A stretch of 64,000 nucleotides of DNA, taken from the NCBI GenBank assembly GCA_947369085.1, contig CANBJR010000003.1, positions 1-64,000 of the forward strand. The letters are read 5' to 3'. Position numbers and translations under genes: made by a program. Source of the stretch: an uncultured Clostridia bacterium (lineage in GTDB: Bacteria; Bacillota; Clostridia; Oscillospirales; Acutalibacteraceae). Shown in pieces: positions 27,775 to 37,246 of the stretch (position 1 is the first letter of the stretch; every line of letters starts with the position of its first letter). The notes beneath the pieces were generated by a model that had not been told where the DNA came from, searched no databases, and saw only the letters and a program-made list of their open reading frames with translations.

Positions 27775-28542
27775 ATGGATAAGACAAAAAGAAAGGCAAT
27801 TATTGCCGGCAACTGGAAAATGAATAAAACTCCCTCTGAGGCTAAAGCGCTTCTCACAGACATTATCCCTGCTGTTAAGGACGCTGACTGCGAAGTTATC
27901 GCTTGCGTTCCCTATGTTGATTTAAGCGTAGCTCTTGAAGTTACAAAGGGCACGAATGTAAAAATCGGTGCCGAGAACTGCCATTGGGCAGAAAGCGGCG
28001 CTTTCACAGGTGAAATTTCAACAGGTATGCTCAAGGAAATGGGCGTTGAATATGTAGTTCTCGGTCACTCTGAAAGAAGACAGTACTTCGGCGAAACAGA
28101 CGAAACTGTTAACAAGAGAACAAAGGCTGCTCTTGCAGCAGGCTTAAAGCCTATCGTATGCGTTGGCGAGCTTCTTTGGGAGCGTGAGTGCGACATCACA
28201 GAGGAAGTTATTGCAAGACAGATTAAGCTTGACCTTTTTGACGTTTGTGCAGAGGACGTTAAGAAAACAGTTATTGCTTACGAGCCTGTATGGGCTATCG
28301 GCACAGGCAAGACTGCTACAGCAGAACAGGCTGAAGAGGTTTGTGCATTTATCCGTGCCACTCTTGCAAAGCTCTACAGTGAAGAGGTTGCTCAGGCTGT
28401 TACAATTCAGTACGGCGGTTCAATGAACAACAGCAACGCTGATGAGCTTCTTTCCAAAACTAATGTTGACGGCGGTCTTATCGGCGGCGCATCACTTGTC
28501 GCAGAGAAGTTTGCTGCAATTGTTAAGGCTGCAAGCAAGTAA
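27775..28542 (+). CDS. tpiA: triosephosphate isomerase
   Basis: 255-residue TIM-barrel enzyme that interconverts dihydroxyacetone phosphate and glyceraldehyde-3-phosphate. Active-site residues are visible in AGNWKMNK (Lys), VLGHSERR (His), and AYEPVWAIGTGKTA (Glu and mobile loop 6), with the phosphate-binding YGGSMNNSN and GGLIGGASL. It follows pgk by 76 bp and precedes gpmI by 30 bp. Confidence 0.98.
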   Translation: MDKTKRKAIIAGNWKMNKTPSEAKALLTDIIPAVKDADCEVIACVPYVDLSVALEVTKGTNVKIGAENCHWAESGAFTGEISTGMLKEMGVEYVVLGHSERRQYFGETDETVNKRTKAALAAGLKPIVCVGELLWERECDITEEVIARQIKLDLFDVCAEDVKKTVIAYEPVWAIGTGKTATAEQAEEVCAFIRATLAKLYSEEVAQAVTIQYGGSMNNSNADELLSKTNVDGGLIGGASLVAEKFAAIVKAASK

Positions 28543-28572
28543 TTTTTTGAGCACACGAAAGGATTTTGCTTT

Positions 28573-30084
28573 ATGAAAAAACCTTTGATTCTTATGATTC
28601 TTGACGGTTTCGGAATTGCTCCCGAAAGCGGAAACGCTATCAAAGCCGCAAAGAAGCCGAACATTGATAAGCTTTTTGCTGAAAATCCCATTACTCAGAT
28701 TGGCGCTTCGGGTATGGACGTTGGTCTTCCCGACGGTCAGATGGGCAACTCCGAGGTTGGCCACACCAACATCGGTGCAGGCAGAATTGTTTATCAAGAG
28801 CTTACAAGAATCACAAAAACTATAAATGAAGACAAGCTAAAGGACAACGAGGCTATTGTTTCTGCAATGGACAAAGCTCTTGAAAACGGCACAGCACTCC
28901 ACCTTATGGGACTTCTCTCTGACGGCGGTGTTCATAGTCACAACACTCACCTTTACGGTATATTAGAGCTTGCAAAGAAAAAAGGACTTGAAAAAGTTTA
29001 TATTCACGCTTTTCTCGACGGACGTGACGTTCCTCCGTCAAGCGCCGCTGACTTTGTTCAGGCTTGCGTTGATAAAACAGAGGAAATCGGTGTAGGTAAA
29101 ATTGCTACAGTTATGGGCAGGTACTACGCTATGGACCGTGACAACCGCTGGGAACGTGTTGAAAAAGCATATGCCGCTATGGTTTACGGTGAAGGCGTTG
29201 AGGCTGAATGTCCTGTTTGCGCTGTTAAAAATTCCTACAAAGAGGACGTTACAGATGAATTTGTTGTTCCCTCAGTTGTTAAAGACGGCGCAACAATTCA
29301 GCCGAACGACAGCGTAATATTCTTTAATTTCCGCCCTGACAGAGCAAGAGAAATTACAAGAACTCTTGTTGACCCGGACTTTAACGGATTTGAGAGAAAA
29401 AATGGCTTCTTCCCTGTTAACTTTGTTTGTATGACTCAGTATGACGCTACAATGCCGAATGTTGATGTTGCATTTAAGCCGCAGGTACTCACAAACACTC
29501 TCGGCGAGTATATTTCCGACAAGGGTATGGCACAGCTTAGAATTGCCGAGACAGAGAAGTACGCTCATGTAACATTCTTCTTCAACGGCGGCGTTGAAAA
29601 GCAGTATCCCGGCGAGGACAGAATTCTCGTTAAGTCACCTTCGGTTGCTACCTATGATTTACAGCCCGAAATGAGCGCTTATGAGGTTACAGACAAGCTT
29701 GTTCCCGCAATCAAAAGCGGCAAGTATGATATGATTATCCTCAACTTTGCTAACTGCGATATGGTTGGTCATACAGGCGTATTTGATGCGGCTGTTAAGG
29801 CTGTTGAAGCAGTTGACGAATGCGTAGGCAAAGTTGTTGACGCTATCAAGGAAATGGGCGGTGTTGCTCTTATCACAGCTGACCACGGCAATGCTGACAA
29901 GATGGTTGACACTGACGGCGAACCGTTCACTGCTCACACCACAAATCCTGTTCCGTTCTGCGTAATCGGTTATGATTGCGAGCTTAAAGACGGCGGCAGA
30001 CTTGCTGACATTGCTCCGACAATGCTCCAGATTTTAGGTCTTCCCCAGCCCGAAGAAATGGACGGCACAAGCCTTATTAAATAA
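28573..30084 (+). CDS. gpmI: 2,3-bisphosphoglycerate-independent phosphoglycerate mutase
   Basis: 503-residue manganese enzyme of the alkaline-phosphatase superfamily that interconverts 3- and 2-phosphoglycerate. The N-terminal MILDGFG and the phosphoserine segment [17 protein letters not shown] are present, as are [20 protein letters not shown], and the C-terminal metal motifs [12 protein letters not shown] and [18 protein letters not shown] precedes the ATG. It is the last gene of pgk-tpiA-gpmI; gap and eno are not adjacent. Confidence 0.98.
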   Translation: MKKPLILMILDGFGIAPESGNAIKAAKKPNIDKLFAENPITQIGASGMDVGLPDGQMGNSEVGHTNIGAGRIVYQELTRITKTINEDKLKDNEAIVSAMDKALENGTALHLMGLLSDGGVHSHNTHLYGILELAKKKGLEKVYIHAFLDGRDVPPSSAADFVQACVDKTEEIGVGKIATVMGRYYAMDRDNRWERVEKAYAAMVYGEGVEAECPVCAVKNSYKEDVTDEFVVPSVVKDGATIQPNDSVIFFNFRPDRAREITRTLVDPDFNGFERKNGFFPVNFVCMTQYDATMPNVDVAFKPQVLTNTLGEYISDKGMAQLRIAETEKYAHVTFFFNGGVEKQYPGEDRILVKSPSVATYDLQPEMSAYEVTDKLVPAIKSGKYDMIILNFANCDMVGHTGVFDAAVKAVEAVDECVGKVVDAIKEMGGVALITADHGNADKMVDTDGEPFTAHTTNPVPFCVIGYDCELKDGGRLADIAPTMLQILGLPQPEEMDGTSLIK

Positions 30085-30102
30085 GTTTAAAATTTTAGAA
30101 AT

Positions 30103-30137
30103 CCTCACAGAGCATACGCTTTGTGAGGGTTTCTTTT
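30103..30137 (+). terminator. terminator of the pgk operon
   Basis: CCTCACA and TGTGAGG form a 7-bp stem around a 12-nt loop, followed by GTTTCTTTT, 18 bp after the gpmI stop. Confidence 0.8.
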
Positions 30138-30203
30138 ACTTTACAGAAAATTATACTGAAACATTCGGGCAAATAAATAATCTCAATCTGCTTGCTCGAC
30201 TTT

Positions 30204-30953
30204 TTAATACCAATTCAGATATTTTACATAATATTTTTGTCCGTTGAAATCTAAATCGTAGTTCAGCAGATAAAGTTCATTAACGCGTTTGGCAATTTCA
30301 GAACAAATAGGATGATTTTGCAATTCTTCAAAAGTGAATGATGAAACATTCAAGTTTCCGCAAAGCTTAAAATACTCCTCGGAGAAAAGGGAATTCACAT
30401 AATCGGAATATCTGCTGTCAATACTCTTTTCACCCTTATTCTCAAAACGGTAAAAAGAAGTATTCTTTATATCATTTGCTATCGGTTTATTGTAAAATTC
30501 GCATAACAACGAATTTTTGCTTATTATACTCTCTGCCAATTCACAGCCGGCAACGGTTAATCCGCTCACCATTACAGCCTGCATACTGCCGCAAATGCAG
30601 TTATTTGCATCAAATATCGGATATTCTTCGATTAAAACAGCATCGCTGAAAATTCTGCAAACCGTATAAAGTTCATCTTCATTAAGCATCACTGCGCTGA
30701 TTATAATGCTTTTTTGCAAATCAATATTATAGTGCTTTTTGTGATAATACAGGCTAAGCACTGTATTCTGAAAACTCGGAGAATTTTTCATACATTCACT
30801 GCAAAAAGCGTATTCATCATCGTTCAAACTTTGTTTATCACTTGAAATATGGTCAAATGGGTTTAAGAACTTTATTCTATTATTGTCGGGGTTTACTTTA
30901 TATTCAGCTTTCCAAATATTGTGTTTTGTATTTTTATCTATTTCTGTAAACAT
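30204..30953 (-). CDS. hypothetical cytosolic protein paired with a secreted protein
   Basis: 249 residues without a signal peptide or membrane segment. It has two Cys pairs (FCSEC, and CICG) and a Trp/Tyr-rich C-terminus. No family was recognised. Its start lies 20 bp after the stop of the secreted-protein gene upstream, and no promoter or terminator is seen between them, so the two probably form one transcript. GAGTGAT precedes the ATG. A secreted protein followed by a cytosolic partner is compatible with a toxin/immunity or ligand/processing pair, but nothing in the sequence decides this. Confidence 0.6.
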   Translation of the reverse strand: MFTEIDKNTKHNIWKAEYKVNPDNNRIKFLNPFDHISSDKQSLNDDEYAFCSECMKNSPSFQNTVLSLYYHKKHYNIDLQKSIIISAVMLNEDELYTVCRIFSDAVLIEEYPIFDANNCICGSMQAVMVSGLTVAGCELAESIISKNSLLCEFYNKPIANDIKNTSFYRFENKGEKSIDSRYSDYVNSLFSEEYFKLCGNLNVSSFTFEELQNHPICSEIAKRVNELYLLNYDLDFNGQKYYVKYLNWY

Positions 30954-30973
30954 AATTTATCACTCGTATTCTG

Positions 30974-31513
30974 TTATAGGGTTACAACACTTGAACCATT
31001 ACCAAACCAATATGTTTCTGCTATCGAAACTATATTTAGTCCAGTATATCCTACTCTAAAACTTGTCTTCGTTGTAGGAACACTAAATGTACCCGAACTA
31101 CCGTATGCTCTACCTTCAGTTCCATCGTGATATGTCGTTACAATTTTATCATTATAATATGTGGTTGCATTCAATGCACTCGCATTCTTACAATATATGT
31201 ACCCATTAACATATTTAAGCTGAGTAGCTGTTGCATCCCAATGCAAATATGCTTTACCGGATTCTCTTCTTGTTAGTCCTACATGAAAAGTAGCCTCAAC
31301 TGTCCTTGTTGATAATGTTAAAGTATTATTATCAGATTTTTCAATAATAATATCCCCATTTGATGTACGATATGCTACTAAATAAACACCATCGCACAAT
31401 TCCTCATATGTAATTGTATCATCAACTTTATCTGCTGCAGATACTTGAAAATTCATTATAGAAACCAAAAGAAGTATTGATAATATTATTGATATAATTT
31501 TATTTATTTTCAT
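30974..31513 (-). CDS. small secreted protein, unknown
   Basis: 179 residues with a signal peptide (about 1-26, MKINKIISIILSILLLVS, cleavage after VSA). The mature part is predicted all-beta, rich in Thr, Tyr, Ser and Gly, with two isolated cysteines. AAGGAG lies eight bases before the ATG, and a consensus promoter lies about 100 bp upstream. It leads the operon with the cytosolic protein at 30204. No wall anchor, dockerin or membrane segment was seen, so it should be released or held by another factor. Confidence 0.65.
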   Translation of the reverse strand: MKINKIISIILSILLLVSIMNFQVSAADKVDDTITYEELCDGVYLVAYRTSNGDIIIEKSDNNTLTLSTRTVEATFHVGLTRRESGKAYLHWDATATQLKYVNGYIYCKNASALNATTYYNDKIVTTYHDGTEGRAYGSSGTFSVPTTKTSFRVGYTGLNIVSIAETYWFGNGSSVVTL

Positions 31514-31612
31514 ACGAAACGCTCCTTAAAACAACTGTATATTATTAATTTATATTCAAAACTTTTATTGAACATTGGAATCAGCCTTTCTTCGTAATAT
31601 TTTATTTCAATT

Positions 31613-31641
31613 ATTATACATAATTTATTATTTATTGTCAA
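31613..31641 (-). promoter_or_regulatory. sigma-A type promoter for the secreted-protein operon
   Basis: On the minus strand TTGACA (31636-31641), 17 bp, TATAAT (31613-31618), a consensus match at both boxes. The leader is about 93 nt. The rest of 31514-31812 is AT-rich and non-coding. Confidence 0.85.
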
Positions 31642-31715
31642 TGATTTTTTGATTTTATTGCTATATTATTTATATTTTATCACAGCAATTAAACCTGAAT
31701 TTTAGTAACTTGCGG

Positions 31716-31744
31716 TTGATGATTTTGAGAATTTGGTGTAAAAT
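31716..31744 (+). promoter_or_regulatory. promoter for the ABC exporter operon
   Basis: TTGATG (31716-31721), 17 bp, TAAAAT (31739-31744), 68 bp before the first ABC gene. Confidence 0.6.
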
Positions 31745-31812
31745 AAATACAGTTATGTATATACTCATCGGAAATATAATGAATTGTTATATCGGATATT
31801 TAAGGATTAAGT

Positions 31813-33549
31813 ATGTTTAAATTACGGAGATTTTTAAAGGACTACAAAAAAGAATGTATTATCGGGCCGTTGTGCAAGCTGTTTGAGGCTATACTCGAGC
31901 TGTTTGTACCGCTTGTTATGGCTAATATCATTGACGTCGGAGTAAAAAACGGCGACGGCGGCTATGTGCTGAAAATGGGCGGTGTTATGGTTCTGCTCGG
32001 CGTTGTCGGACTTTTGAGTGCGCTGGTGTGTCAGTATCTTGCGTCACGTGCATCACAGGGCGTGGGAACGAAAATACGCAGAGAACTTTTTGCGCACATC
32101 AACTCTCTCTCTCACGCAGAGCTTGACAAAATCGGAACACCCTCGCTGATTACACGAATTACTAATGACGTAAATCAGGTTCAGCAGAGCGTTGCTATGG
32201 GAATCCGCCTGCTCACACGTGCACCGTTTATTGTAATCGGCGCGCTGATTATGTCAATGACAATCAACCTAAAAATGGCGATAATATTCTTTACAGCCGC
32301 TGTGCTTATCGGAATTACTCTATACCTGATTATGACGAAGAGTATTCCGATTTACGCGGCCATTCAGAAAAAGCTCGACAAAATCGGGCTTATTTCCCGT
32401 GAAAATCTTTCGGGCAACCGTGTTATTCGTGCGTTTTCAAAACAAAAAAGCGAAAAGGAACGAATTGACAGCGCCACCGAGGAGCTTGCAAAAACTTCTG
32501 TCAGGGTGAGCCGTCTTTCAGCACTGTTAAGCCCTGTTACCTACGCTGTCACCGACATTGCAATTATAGCAATAATATGGTTCGGCGCAATAAACGTAAA
32601 CAACGGCACAGGTATGCTCTCGGGCGATATTATTGCTCTTATCAACTATATGACACAGATTTTGCTTGCTATGATTGTCGTTGCAAACCTTGTAATTTTG
32701 CTTACAAAGGCTAGCGCAAGCGCACAGAGAATAAACGAGGTTTTTGAAACACAGCCGAGTGTAGTTGAAAAAAATCACGATGAAATCACCGTCAGCAAAA
32801 ACAATACCACTCCAAAGGTTGAATTTAACAATGTAACATTTACCTACGGTGACGGCGATGATGAATTAAGCGACATCAGTTTTAAAATTATGCGTGGGCA
32901 TACTGTCGGCATAATCGGAGGTACCGGCAGCGGTAAAAGTACGCTGATTAATCTTATTCCCCGTTATTATGACGCAAAATGCGGAAGCGTCATTGTTGAC
33001 GGTGTGAACGTCAAGGATTATCCGTTTGTTCAGTTGCGCTCGCAAATCGGTATTGTGCCTCAGCAGTCAATCCTTTTCAGCGGTACAATCAGAGAAAATA
33101 TGAAGTGGCAAAACAAAGACGCTACAGACGAGGATATTATTTCTGCGCTGAAAACCGCGCAGGCTTATGAATTCGTTTCAAAGCTTAAAAACGGGCTTAA
33201 CAGTTATGTTGAGCAGGGCGGTAAAAATTTCAGCGGCGGTCAGCGGCAAAGGCTGTGCATTGCAAGAGCAATTGTCGGCAATCCCGAATTACTTATTCTT
33301 GACGACAGTTTTTCAGCTCTTGACTTTGCAACAGATGCGGCTTTGCGAAAAGCACTTAAGCAGAGTACAACTGATATGACTGTAATCATTGTAACGCAGA
33401 GATGTTCGACAATTAAAAATGCCGACCTCATTCTTGTGCTTGACGACGGCAGACTTGTCGGAAAAGGTACGCATAACGAACTGTTTGAAAATTGTGAAAC
33501 CTACCGTGAAATCTGCCTTTCACAGTTAAAAGAAACGGAGGCAAAGTGA
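31813..33549 (+). CDS. heterodimeric multidrug ABC exporter, subunit 1 (degenerate catalytic site)
   Basis: 578-residue half-transporter: six membrane helices (about 20-310) and a nucleotide-binding domain. Walker A is GGTGSGKST, the signature FSGGQRQR. The residue after Walker B is Asp (LILDDSFSALD) instead of the catalytic Glu, and the H-loop His is replaced by Gln (VIIVTQRCST). This matches the non-hydrolysing subunit of BmrC/LmrC/TM287-type exporters. Its stop codon overlaps the partner's start. Substrates cannot be read from the sequence; drugs, bile acids or lipids are typical of the family. Confidence 0.92.
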   Translation: MFKLRRFLKDYKKECIIGPLCKLFEAILELFVPLVMANIIDVGVKNGDGGYVLKMGGVMVLLGVVGLLSALVCQYLASRASQGVGTKIRRELFAHINSLSHAELDKIGTPSLITRITNDVNQVQQSVAMGIRLLTRAPFIVIGALIMSMTINLKMAIIFFTAAVLIGITLYLIMTKSIPIYAAIQKKLDKIGLISRENLSGNRVIRAFSKQKSEKERIDSATEELAKTSVRVSRLSALLSPVTYAVTDIAIIAIIWFGAINVNNGTGMLSGDIIALINYMTQILLAMIVVANLVILLTKASASAQRINEVFETQPSVVEKNHDEITVSKNNTTPKVEFNNVTFTYGDGDDELSDISFKIMRGHTVGIIGGTGSGKSTLINLIPRYYDAKCGSVIVDGVNVKDYPFVQLRSQIGIVPQQSILFSGTIRENMKWQNKDATDEDIISALKTAQAYEFVSKLKNGLNSYVEQGGKNFSGGQRQRLCIARAIVGNPELLILDDSFSALDFATDAALRKALKQSTTDMTVIIVTQRCSTIKNADLILVLDDGRLVGKGTHNELFENCETYREICLSQLKETEAK

Positions 33550-35288
33550 TGAAAAACAAGTCGGTCGTTTCTAAAATTCTTAAAAAAATAAAGCCGTACT
33601 ACGGCTACCTTTTGCTTGCATTACTAAGCGCAGTAATCAGCGTTTCACTCACGCTCTACATTCCCGTACTTACGGGACGAGCTGTTGACAATATCATTGA
33701 TGCAGGCAAAGTGAACTTTGAAAACATCGTGCAAATTCTGATTTATATTGCTGTTGGAATCGTTGGCGTTACAGTTTTTCAGTGGATTATGAATTACTTT
33801 ACAAACATAATCAGCTACAAGACGGTCAGGGATTTACGCAGGGAGATTTTTGATAAATTCAACAGTGTTCCTCTTTCCTACATTGATAGCCACCCTCACG
33901 GCGATTTAATCAGCCGTGTAATAAATGATGTCGACGCTGTAGGCGACGGACTTACACAGATGTTCCTACAGCTATTTTCGGGTGTTGTTACAATTGTCGG
34001 CACATTGATTTTTATGCTGATGATTGATTGGCGAATTGCACTTACAGTTGTGGTTCTCACTCCGCTTTCACTGTTTGTTGCGGCTTTTATCGGGAAGCTG
34101 TCGCACAAGCGTTTTAGTGAACAACAGCTCTTGCAGGGCGAAATTTCGTCTTACGTTGAAGAACACGTTGGCAATCAGCGAATTGTAAAGGCTTTTTCTT
34201 ATGAAAATAGAGCAATTGAAGATTTTGAAAATCTTAATACAAAGCTGTATGACGTTGGGTTCAAGGCACAATTTGCGGGTGCGCTTGCAAACCCAAGCAC
34301 TCGTTTTGTAAATGCAATGGTATATGCCGCAGTCGGAATTTTCGGTGCGCTCACTGCAATTTCAGGTTCACTGTCGGTCGGTCAGCTTTCGTGTTTTCTC
34401 ACCTATGCAAACCAATATACAAAACCTTTTAACGAGGTTACGGGAGTTCTTACTCAACTGCAAACTGCAATTGCCGCTGCAGGACGAGTTTTTGAGGTGC
34501 TTGAAGCAAAAAATGAATTACCTGATTCACCGCAGTCACCGAAGATAAGCGAATGCAAGGGCAACGTAAAAATTGAAAATGTCAGCTTTTCATACAGCAA
34601 TGAAAAGCCGCTTATAAAGAACTTTTCGCTTAACGTAAAAAGCGGTAGTAAGGTTGCGATTGTCGGTCCGACAGGCTGCGGAAAAACTACCTTTATCAAT
34701 CTGCTTATGCGATTCTACGAAACCGACAGCGGAAAAATCAGCATTGACGGGGTTGACATCAAGAGTCTTTCGAGGGACAATCTGCGCAGGCAGTTTGGAA
34801 TGGTGTTGCAGGACAGCTGGCTTTTCTGCGGTACGATTATGGAAAATCTGCGCTACGGCAATGAAAATGCAACAGATGAAGAAATTGTTTCAGCGGCAAA
34901 AGCCGCTTACGCTCACAGCTTTATCAGGCGTATGCCTGACGGTTACAACACCATTATCAGCGAGGGCGGCGGAAACTTAAGTCAGGGACAAAAACAACTT
35001 TTGTGTATTGCAAGAGCTATGCTTACAAACCCAGCGATTCTTATTCTTGACGAGGCAACATCATCAATTGACACTCTGACCGAAATCAGAGTTCAGAAAG
35101 CCTTTGCAAAAATGATGAAGGGCAAAACAAGCTTTGTGGTTGCACACCGACTTTCAACAATTAAGGAAAGCGATGTTATTCTTGTTATGAAGGACGGCAA
35201 CATCATTGAGCAAGGAAATCACGAGGAATTGCTGAGAAAAGGCGGATTTTACTGCACACTCTACAACAGTCAGTTCGCCGCAACGTAA
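33549..35288 (+). CDS. heterodimeric multidrug ABC exporter, subunit 2 (catalytic)
   Basis: 579-residue half-transporter with six membrane helices and a complete nucleotide-binding domain: Walker A GPTGCGKTT, Walker B with the catalytic Glu (LILDEATSSID) and H-loop VVAHRLSTI. The signature reads LSQGQ in place of LSGGQ, as in the BmrD/TM288 partner. The ATG shares one base with the upstream TGA, with GGAGG seven bases before it; a GTG one codon earlier is an alternative. It pairs with the upstream subunit to form one exporter. Confidence 0.93.
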   Translation: MKNKSVVSKILKKIKPYYGYLLLALLSAVISVSLTLYIPVLTGRAVDNIIDAGKVNFENIVQILIYIAVGIVGVTVFQWIMNYFTNIISYKTVRDLRREIFDKFNSVPLSYIDSHPHGDLISRVINDVDAVGDGLTQMFLQLFSGVVTIVGTLIFMLMIDWRIALTVVVLTPLSLFVAAFIGKLSHKRFSEQQLLQGEISSYVEEHVGNQRIVKAFSYENRAIEDFENLNTKLYDVGFKAQFAGALANPSTRFVNAMVYAAVGIFGALTAISGSLSVGQLSCFLTYANQYTKPFNEVTGVLTQLQTAIAAAGRVFEVLEAKNELPDSPQSPKISECKGNVKIENVSFSYSNEKPLIKNFSLNVKSGSKVAIVGPTGCGKTTFINLLMRFYETDSGKISIDGVDIKSLSRDNLRRQFGMVLQDSWLFCGTIMENLRYGNENATDEEIVSAAKAAYAHSFIRRMPDGYNTIISEGGGNLSQGQKQLLCIARAMLTNPAILILDEATSSIDTLTEIRVQKAFAKMMKGKTSFVVAHRLSTIKESDVILVMKDGNIIEQGNHEELLRKGGFYCTLYNSQFAAT

Positions 35289-35303
35289 ATTTCACAAAAT
35301 ACT

Positions 35304-35341
35304 AAAGCAGTCACAAACACAACGCTTGTGACTGCTTTTTT
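35304..35341 (+). terminator. terminator of the ABC exporter operon
   Basis: AAAGCAGTCACAA and TTGTGACTGCTTT form a 13-bp stem followed by T residues, 15 bp after the stop. Confidence 0.9.
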
Positions 35342-35351
35342 AGTAATAGAA

Positions 35352-35807
35352 TCAGGTATCTAATTCAAGATAATATAGCAAATTGGTATCCGCATCATAA
35401 ATATCAAGAGAGCAATTAATAGAATATCTGTCCAGCAATGGGGAATCGTCCTTTTTGTCCTTGCTTTTCGAATGGCGGTCAACAAAACAGTAATATCCGT
35501 TTTCGATTTTAGGAACAACGGGGTTGTAATCGCTGTCGTGTATATATGGTGCGTTATAACAACCGTAGTATGTTGCTCCATGTACAAGAGCCTCAAGATT
35601 TTTTGTTAACGGTAAGGGCTTCCAAGCGGAGCTTTCCTTTGTCCTGTTAAGGCAATCTGTGTCGGAAAAAGAAAGCTTTACCACCATATCACCATCGCCG
35701 AGGAACCCACCGTGATCATCATATTGATAAATCACCACGCCATCGCTAACATCAACTTCCAGTATATTTGAAATATCTGTTAATACATCAGTTGTCTGAA
35801 TACCCAT
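35352..35807 (-). CDS. hypothetical cytosolic protein, unknown
   Basis: 151 residues from an ATG with AGGA upstream; a TTG eight codons earlier is an alternative. It is acidic and predicted mainly beta with a basic loop (RHSKSKDKKDD) near residue 115. It has no signal peptide or membrane segment. No family was recognised; size and composition resemble orphan immunity or SUKH-like proteins, which is only a guess. It faces the ABC operon tail to tail. Confidence 0.55.
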   Translation of the reverse strand: MGIQTTDVLTDISNILEVDVSDGVVIYQYDDHGGFLGDGDMVVKLSFSDTDCLNRTKESSAWKPLPLTKNLEALVHGATYYGCYNAPYIHDSDYNPVVPKIENGYYCFVDRHSKSKDKKDDSPLLDRYSINCSLDIYDADTNLLYYLELDT

Positions 35808-35919
35808 TAATTGACATCCTGTTATATTCAACAGTATTACAATAAATTATTATTGATTTATCATAAGTGCTTTTTAATTTTGATTATAAGTGCCATATAG
35901 CTGTTTAGTATATAATGTT

Positions 35920-35952
35920 AAAGGCTTCGGAGCATAAAACTCCGAAGCCTTT
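35920..35952. terminator. 12-bp perfect inverted repeat after queH
   Basis: AAAGGCTTCGGA and TCCGAAGCCTTT around a 9-nt loop, directly after the queH stop. The T run is stronger on the plus strand (CTTTTAAT), so it may work in both directions. Confidence 0.75.
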
Positions 35953-35955
35953 CTT

Positions 35956-36585
35956 TTAATTTGTATTATTGTTAGAATCTCGTTTGCTAAAAATGCATCC
36001 ACAATAATTTTGTCTGTAAAGTTTATATTCATTCGAAAGAACAATAGAGCGTTTATATCCTTCTTTCTTTTTAAAGTCGCTGAACAGCCACTTAACTCCG
36101 TATTTTTGCCCTGTCAATTCGCCTATCGTGTTAATAAGCTGAGCGTTTTTCAGCGGACTTATTGTAAGCGTTGTGGCAAAATAGTCGCATTCAAGTTCCT
36201 GTGCCATTTTGGCTGAAGCTTCGAGTCTTAATCTAAAACACTTTTCACAGCGTTTTCCACCCTCAGGTTCATTTTCAAGTCCTTTAACGGCACTGTAAAA
36301 ATCAATAGGGTTATATTCGCCGTCAACTATAGTCACGGAGTTTTTAAATTCCATAAGAGAAATAAGCCTTTTTTCTTCATTTAATCTATATTCGTATTCT
36401 TCTTTTAAAGAAATATTGGGGTTGTAATAAAAAATAATAATTTCAAAAAAGTTTGAAAGATATTCAAGGCAATAACTTGAGCATGGGGCACAGCAGGCGT
36501 GAAGCAAAAGTTTTGGAACAATTTCGTTTTTAGAATTTTCTTCTATTATTCCGTCAAGTATTTTCTGATAGTTTATCTTATTCAT
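35956..36585 (-). CDS. queH: epoxyqueuosine reductase QueH
   Basis: 209 residues of the QueH (DUF208) family, which performs the last step of queuosine synthesis in tRNA anticodons in organisms lacking QueG. The cysteine pattern is complete: HACCAPCSSYC near the N-terminus (C31, C32, C35), CEKCFRLRL in the middle, and YCGC near the C-terminus, ligating an iron-sulfur cluster and a second metal. The ATG at 36585 overlaps the end of the phosphatase gene by 8 bp; a longer form of this frame has no ribosome site. Confidence 0.93.
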   Translation of the reverse strand: MNKINYQKILDGIIEENSKNEIVPKLLLHACCAPCSSYCLEYLSNFFEIIIFYYNPNISLKEEYEYRLNEEKRLISLMEFKNSVTIVDGEYNPIDFYSAVKGLENEPEGGKRCEKCFRLRLEASAKMAQELECDYFATTLTISPLKNAQLINTIGELTGQKYGVKWLFSDFKKKEGYKRSIVLSNEYKLYRQNYCGCIFSKRDSNNNTN

Positions 36586-37240
36586 TGTTACCTGTAATGT
36601 AATCAAAAAGTTCTTTCGGAGTAGAAGCAACAAACGGCGCGCCTGTTCTCAAAAGTTCTTCTCTTCCTCTGAATCCCCACTCAACGCCTGCCATTTTAAC
36701 GCCTGAATTTTGTGCTGTGTAAACATCAACGTCGCTGTCACCGATATAAATACATTCATCCTTCGAAATTTTGTGCCTATCAAGAATAGCAAGCAGTGCC
36801 TCGCCGTCAGGCTTTATTTTATACTCAGGCTTTTTGCCCCAAGCCTCAGCAAAATTATGTTCGGGATAAACCTTTTTTAATATTCTGCCGACAAATTCAT
36901 CCGGCTTGTTAGAAAGTACGGCTGTTTTTATGCCCTTTTCATCAAGCATTTTAAGCATTTCTGCACATCCGTCATATGCTAATGTATTATCGTTGCAATG
37001 TATTTTATATTCACTGTTGAATACTTCCCTCACTACATCGAGCTTTTCTTCATCTTCAGCAAAACTGCCCATGGCTCGCTTTATCATTATCTCTCTGCCG
37101 TTGCCGACATAGCGATTAAAATTTTCAAGCGGCTTTTCTTCAAGACCAGCTTTAACAAGCCCTTTATTAACGCTCTGCGCAAGATCGGTCAGTGAATTTA
37201 CAAGCGTACCGTCAAGGTCAAAAACAGCAATTTTAATCAT
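36578..37240 (-). CDS. HAD-family phosphatase, phosphoglycolate phosphatase-like
   Basis: 220 residues. The HAD motif I nucleophile is in FDLDGTLVNS (D8, D10), motif II is VLSNKP, and motif IV is YIGDSDVDVYTAQNSG. The cap is of the helical Gph/PpaX type. Members hydrolyse 2-phosphoglycolate from DNA repair, pyrophosphate or sugar phosphates, and the substrate cannot be assigned from sequence. It overlaps queH and follows the cyclase-family gene by 6 bp, so the three probably share one mRNA. Confidence 0.88.
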   Translation of the reverse strand: MIKIAVFDLDGTLVNSLTDLAQSVNKGLVKAGLEEKPLENFNRYVGNGREIMIKRAMGSFAEDEEKLDVVREVFNSEYKIHCNDNTLAYDGCAEMLKMLDEKGIKTAVLSNKPDEFVGRILKKVYPEHNFAEAWGKKPEYKIKPDGEALLAILDRHKISKDECIYIGDSDVDVYTAQNSGVKMAGVEWGFRGREELLRTGAPFVASTPKELFDYITGNNE

Positions 37241-37246
37241 AATAAA

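Noticed and set aside
31813-35288. Loss of catalytic Glu and H-loop His in the first ABC subunit and the LSQGQ signature in the second, as possible decay
   Set aside because: This asymmetry is the normal state of heterodimeric exporters such as BmrCD and TM287/288, so it marks a working pair rather than a pseudogene.
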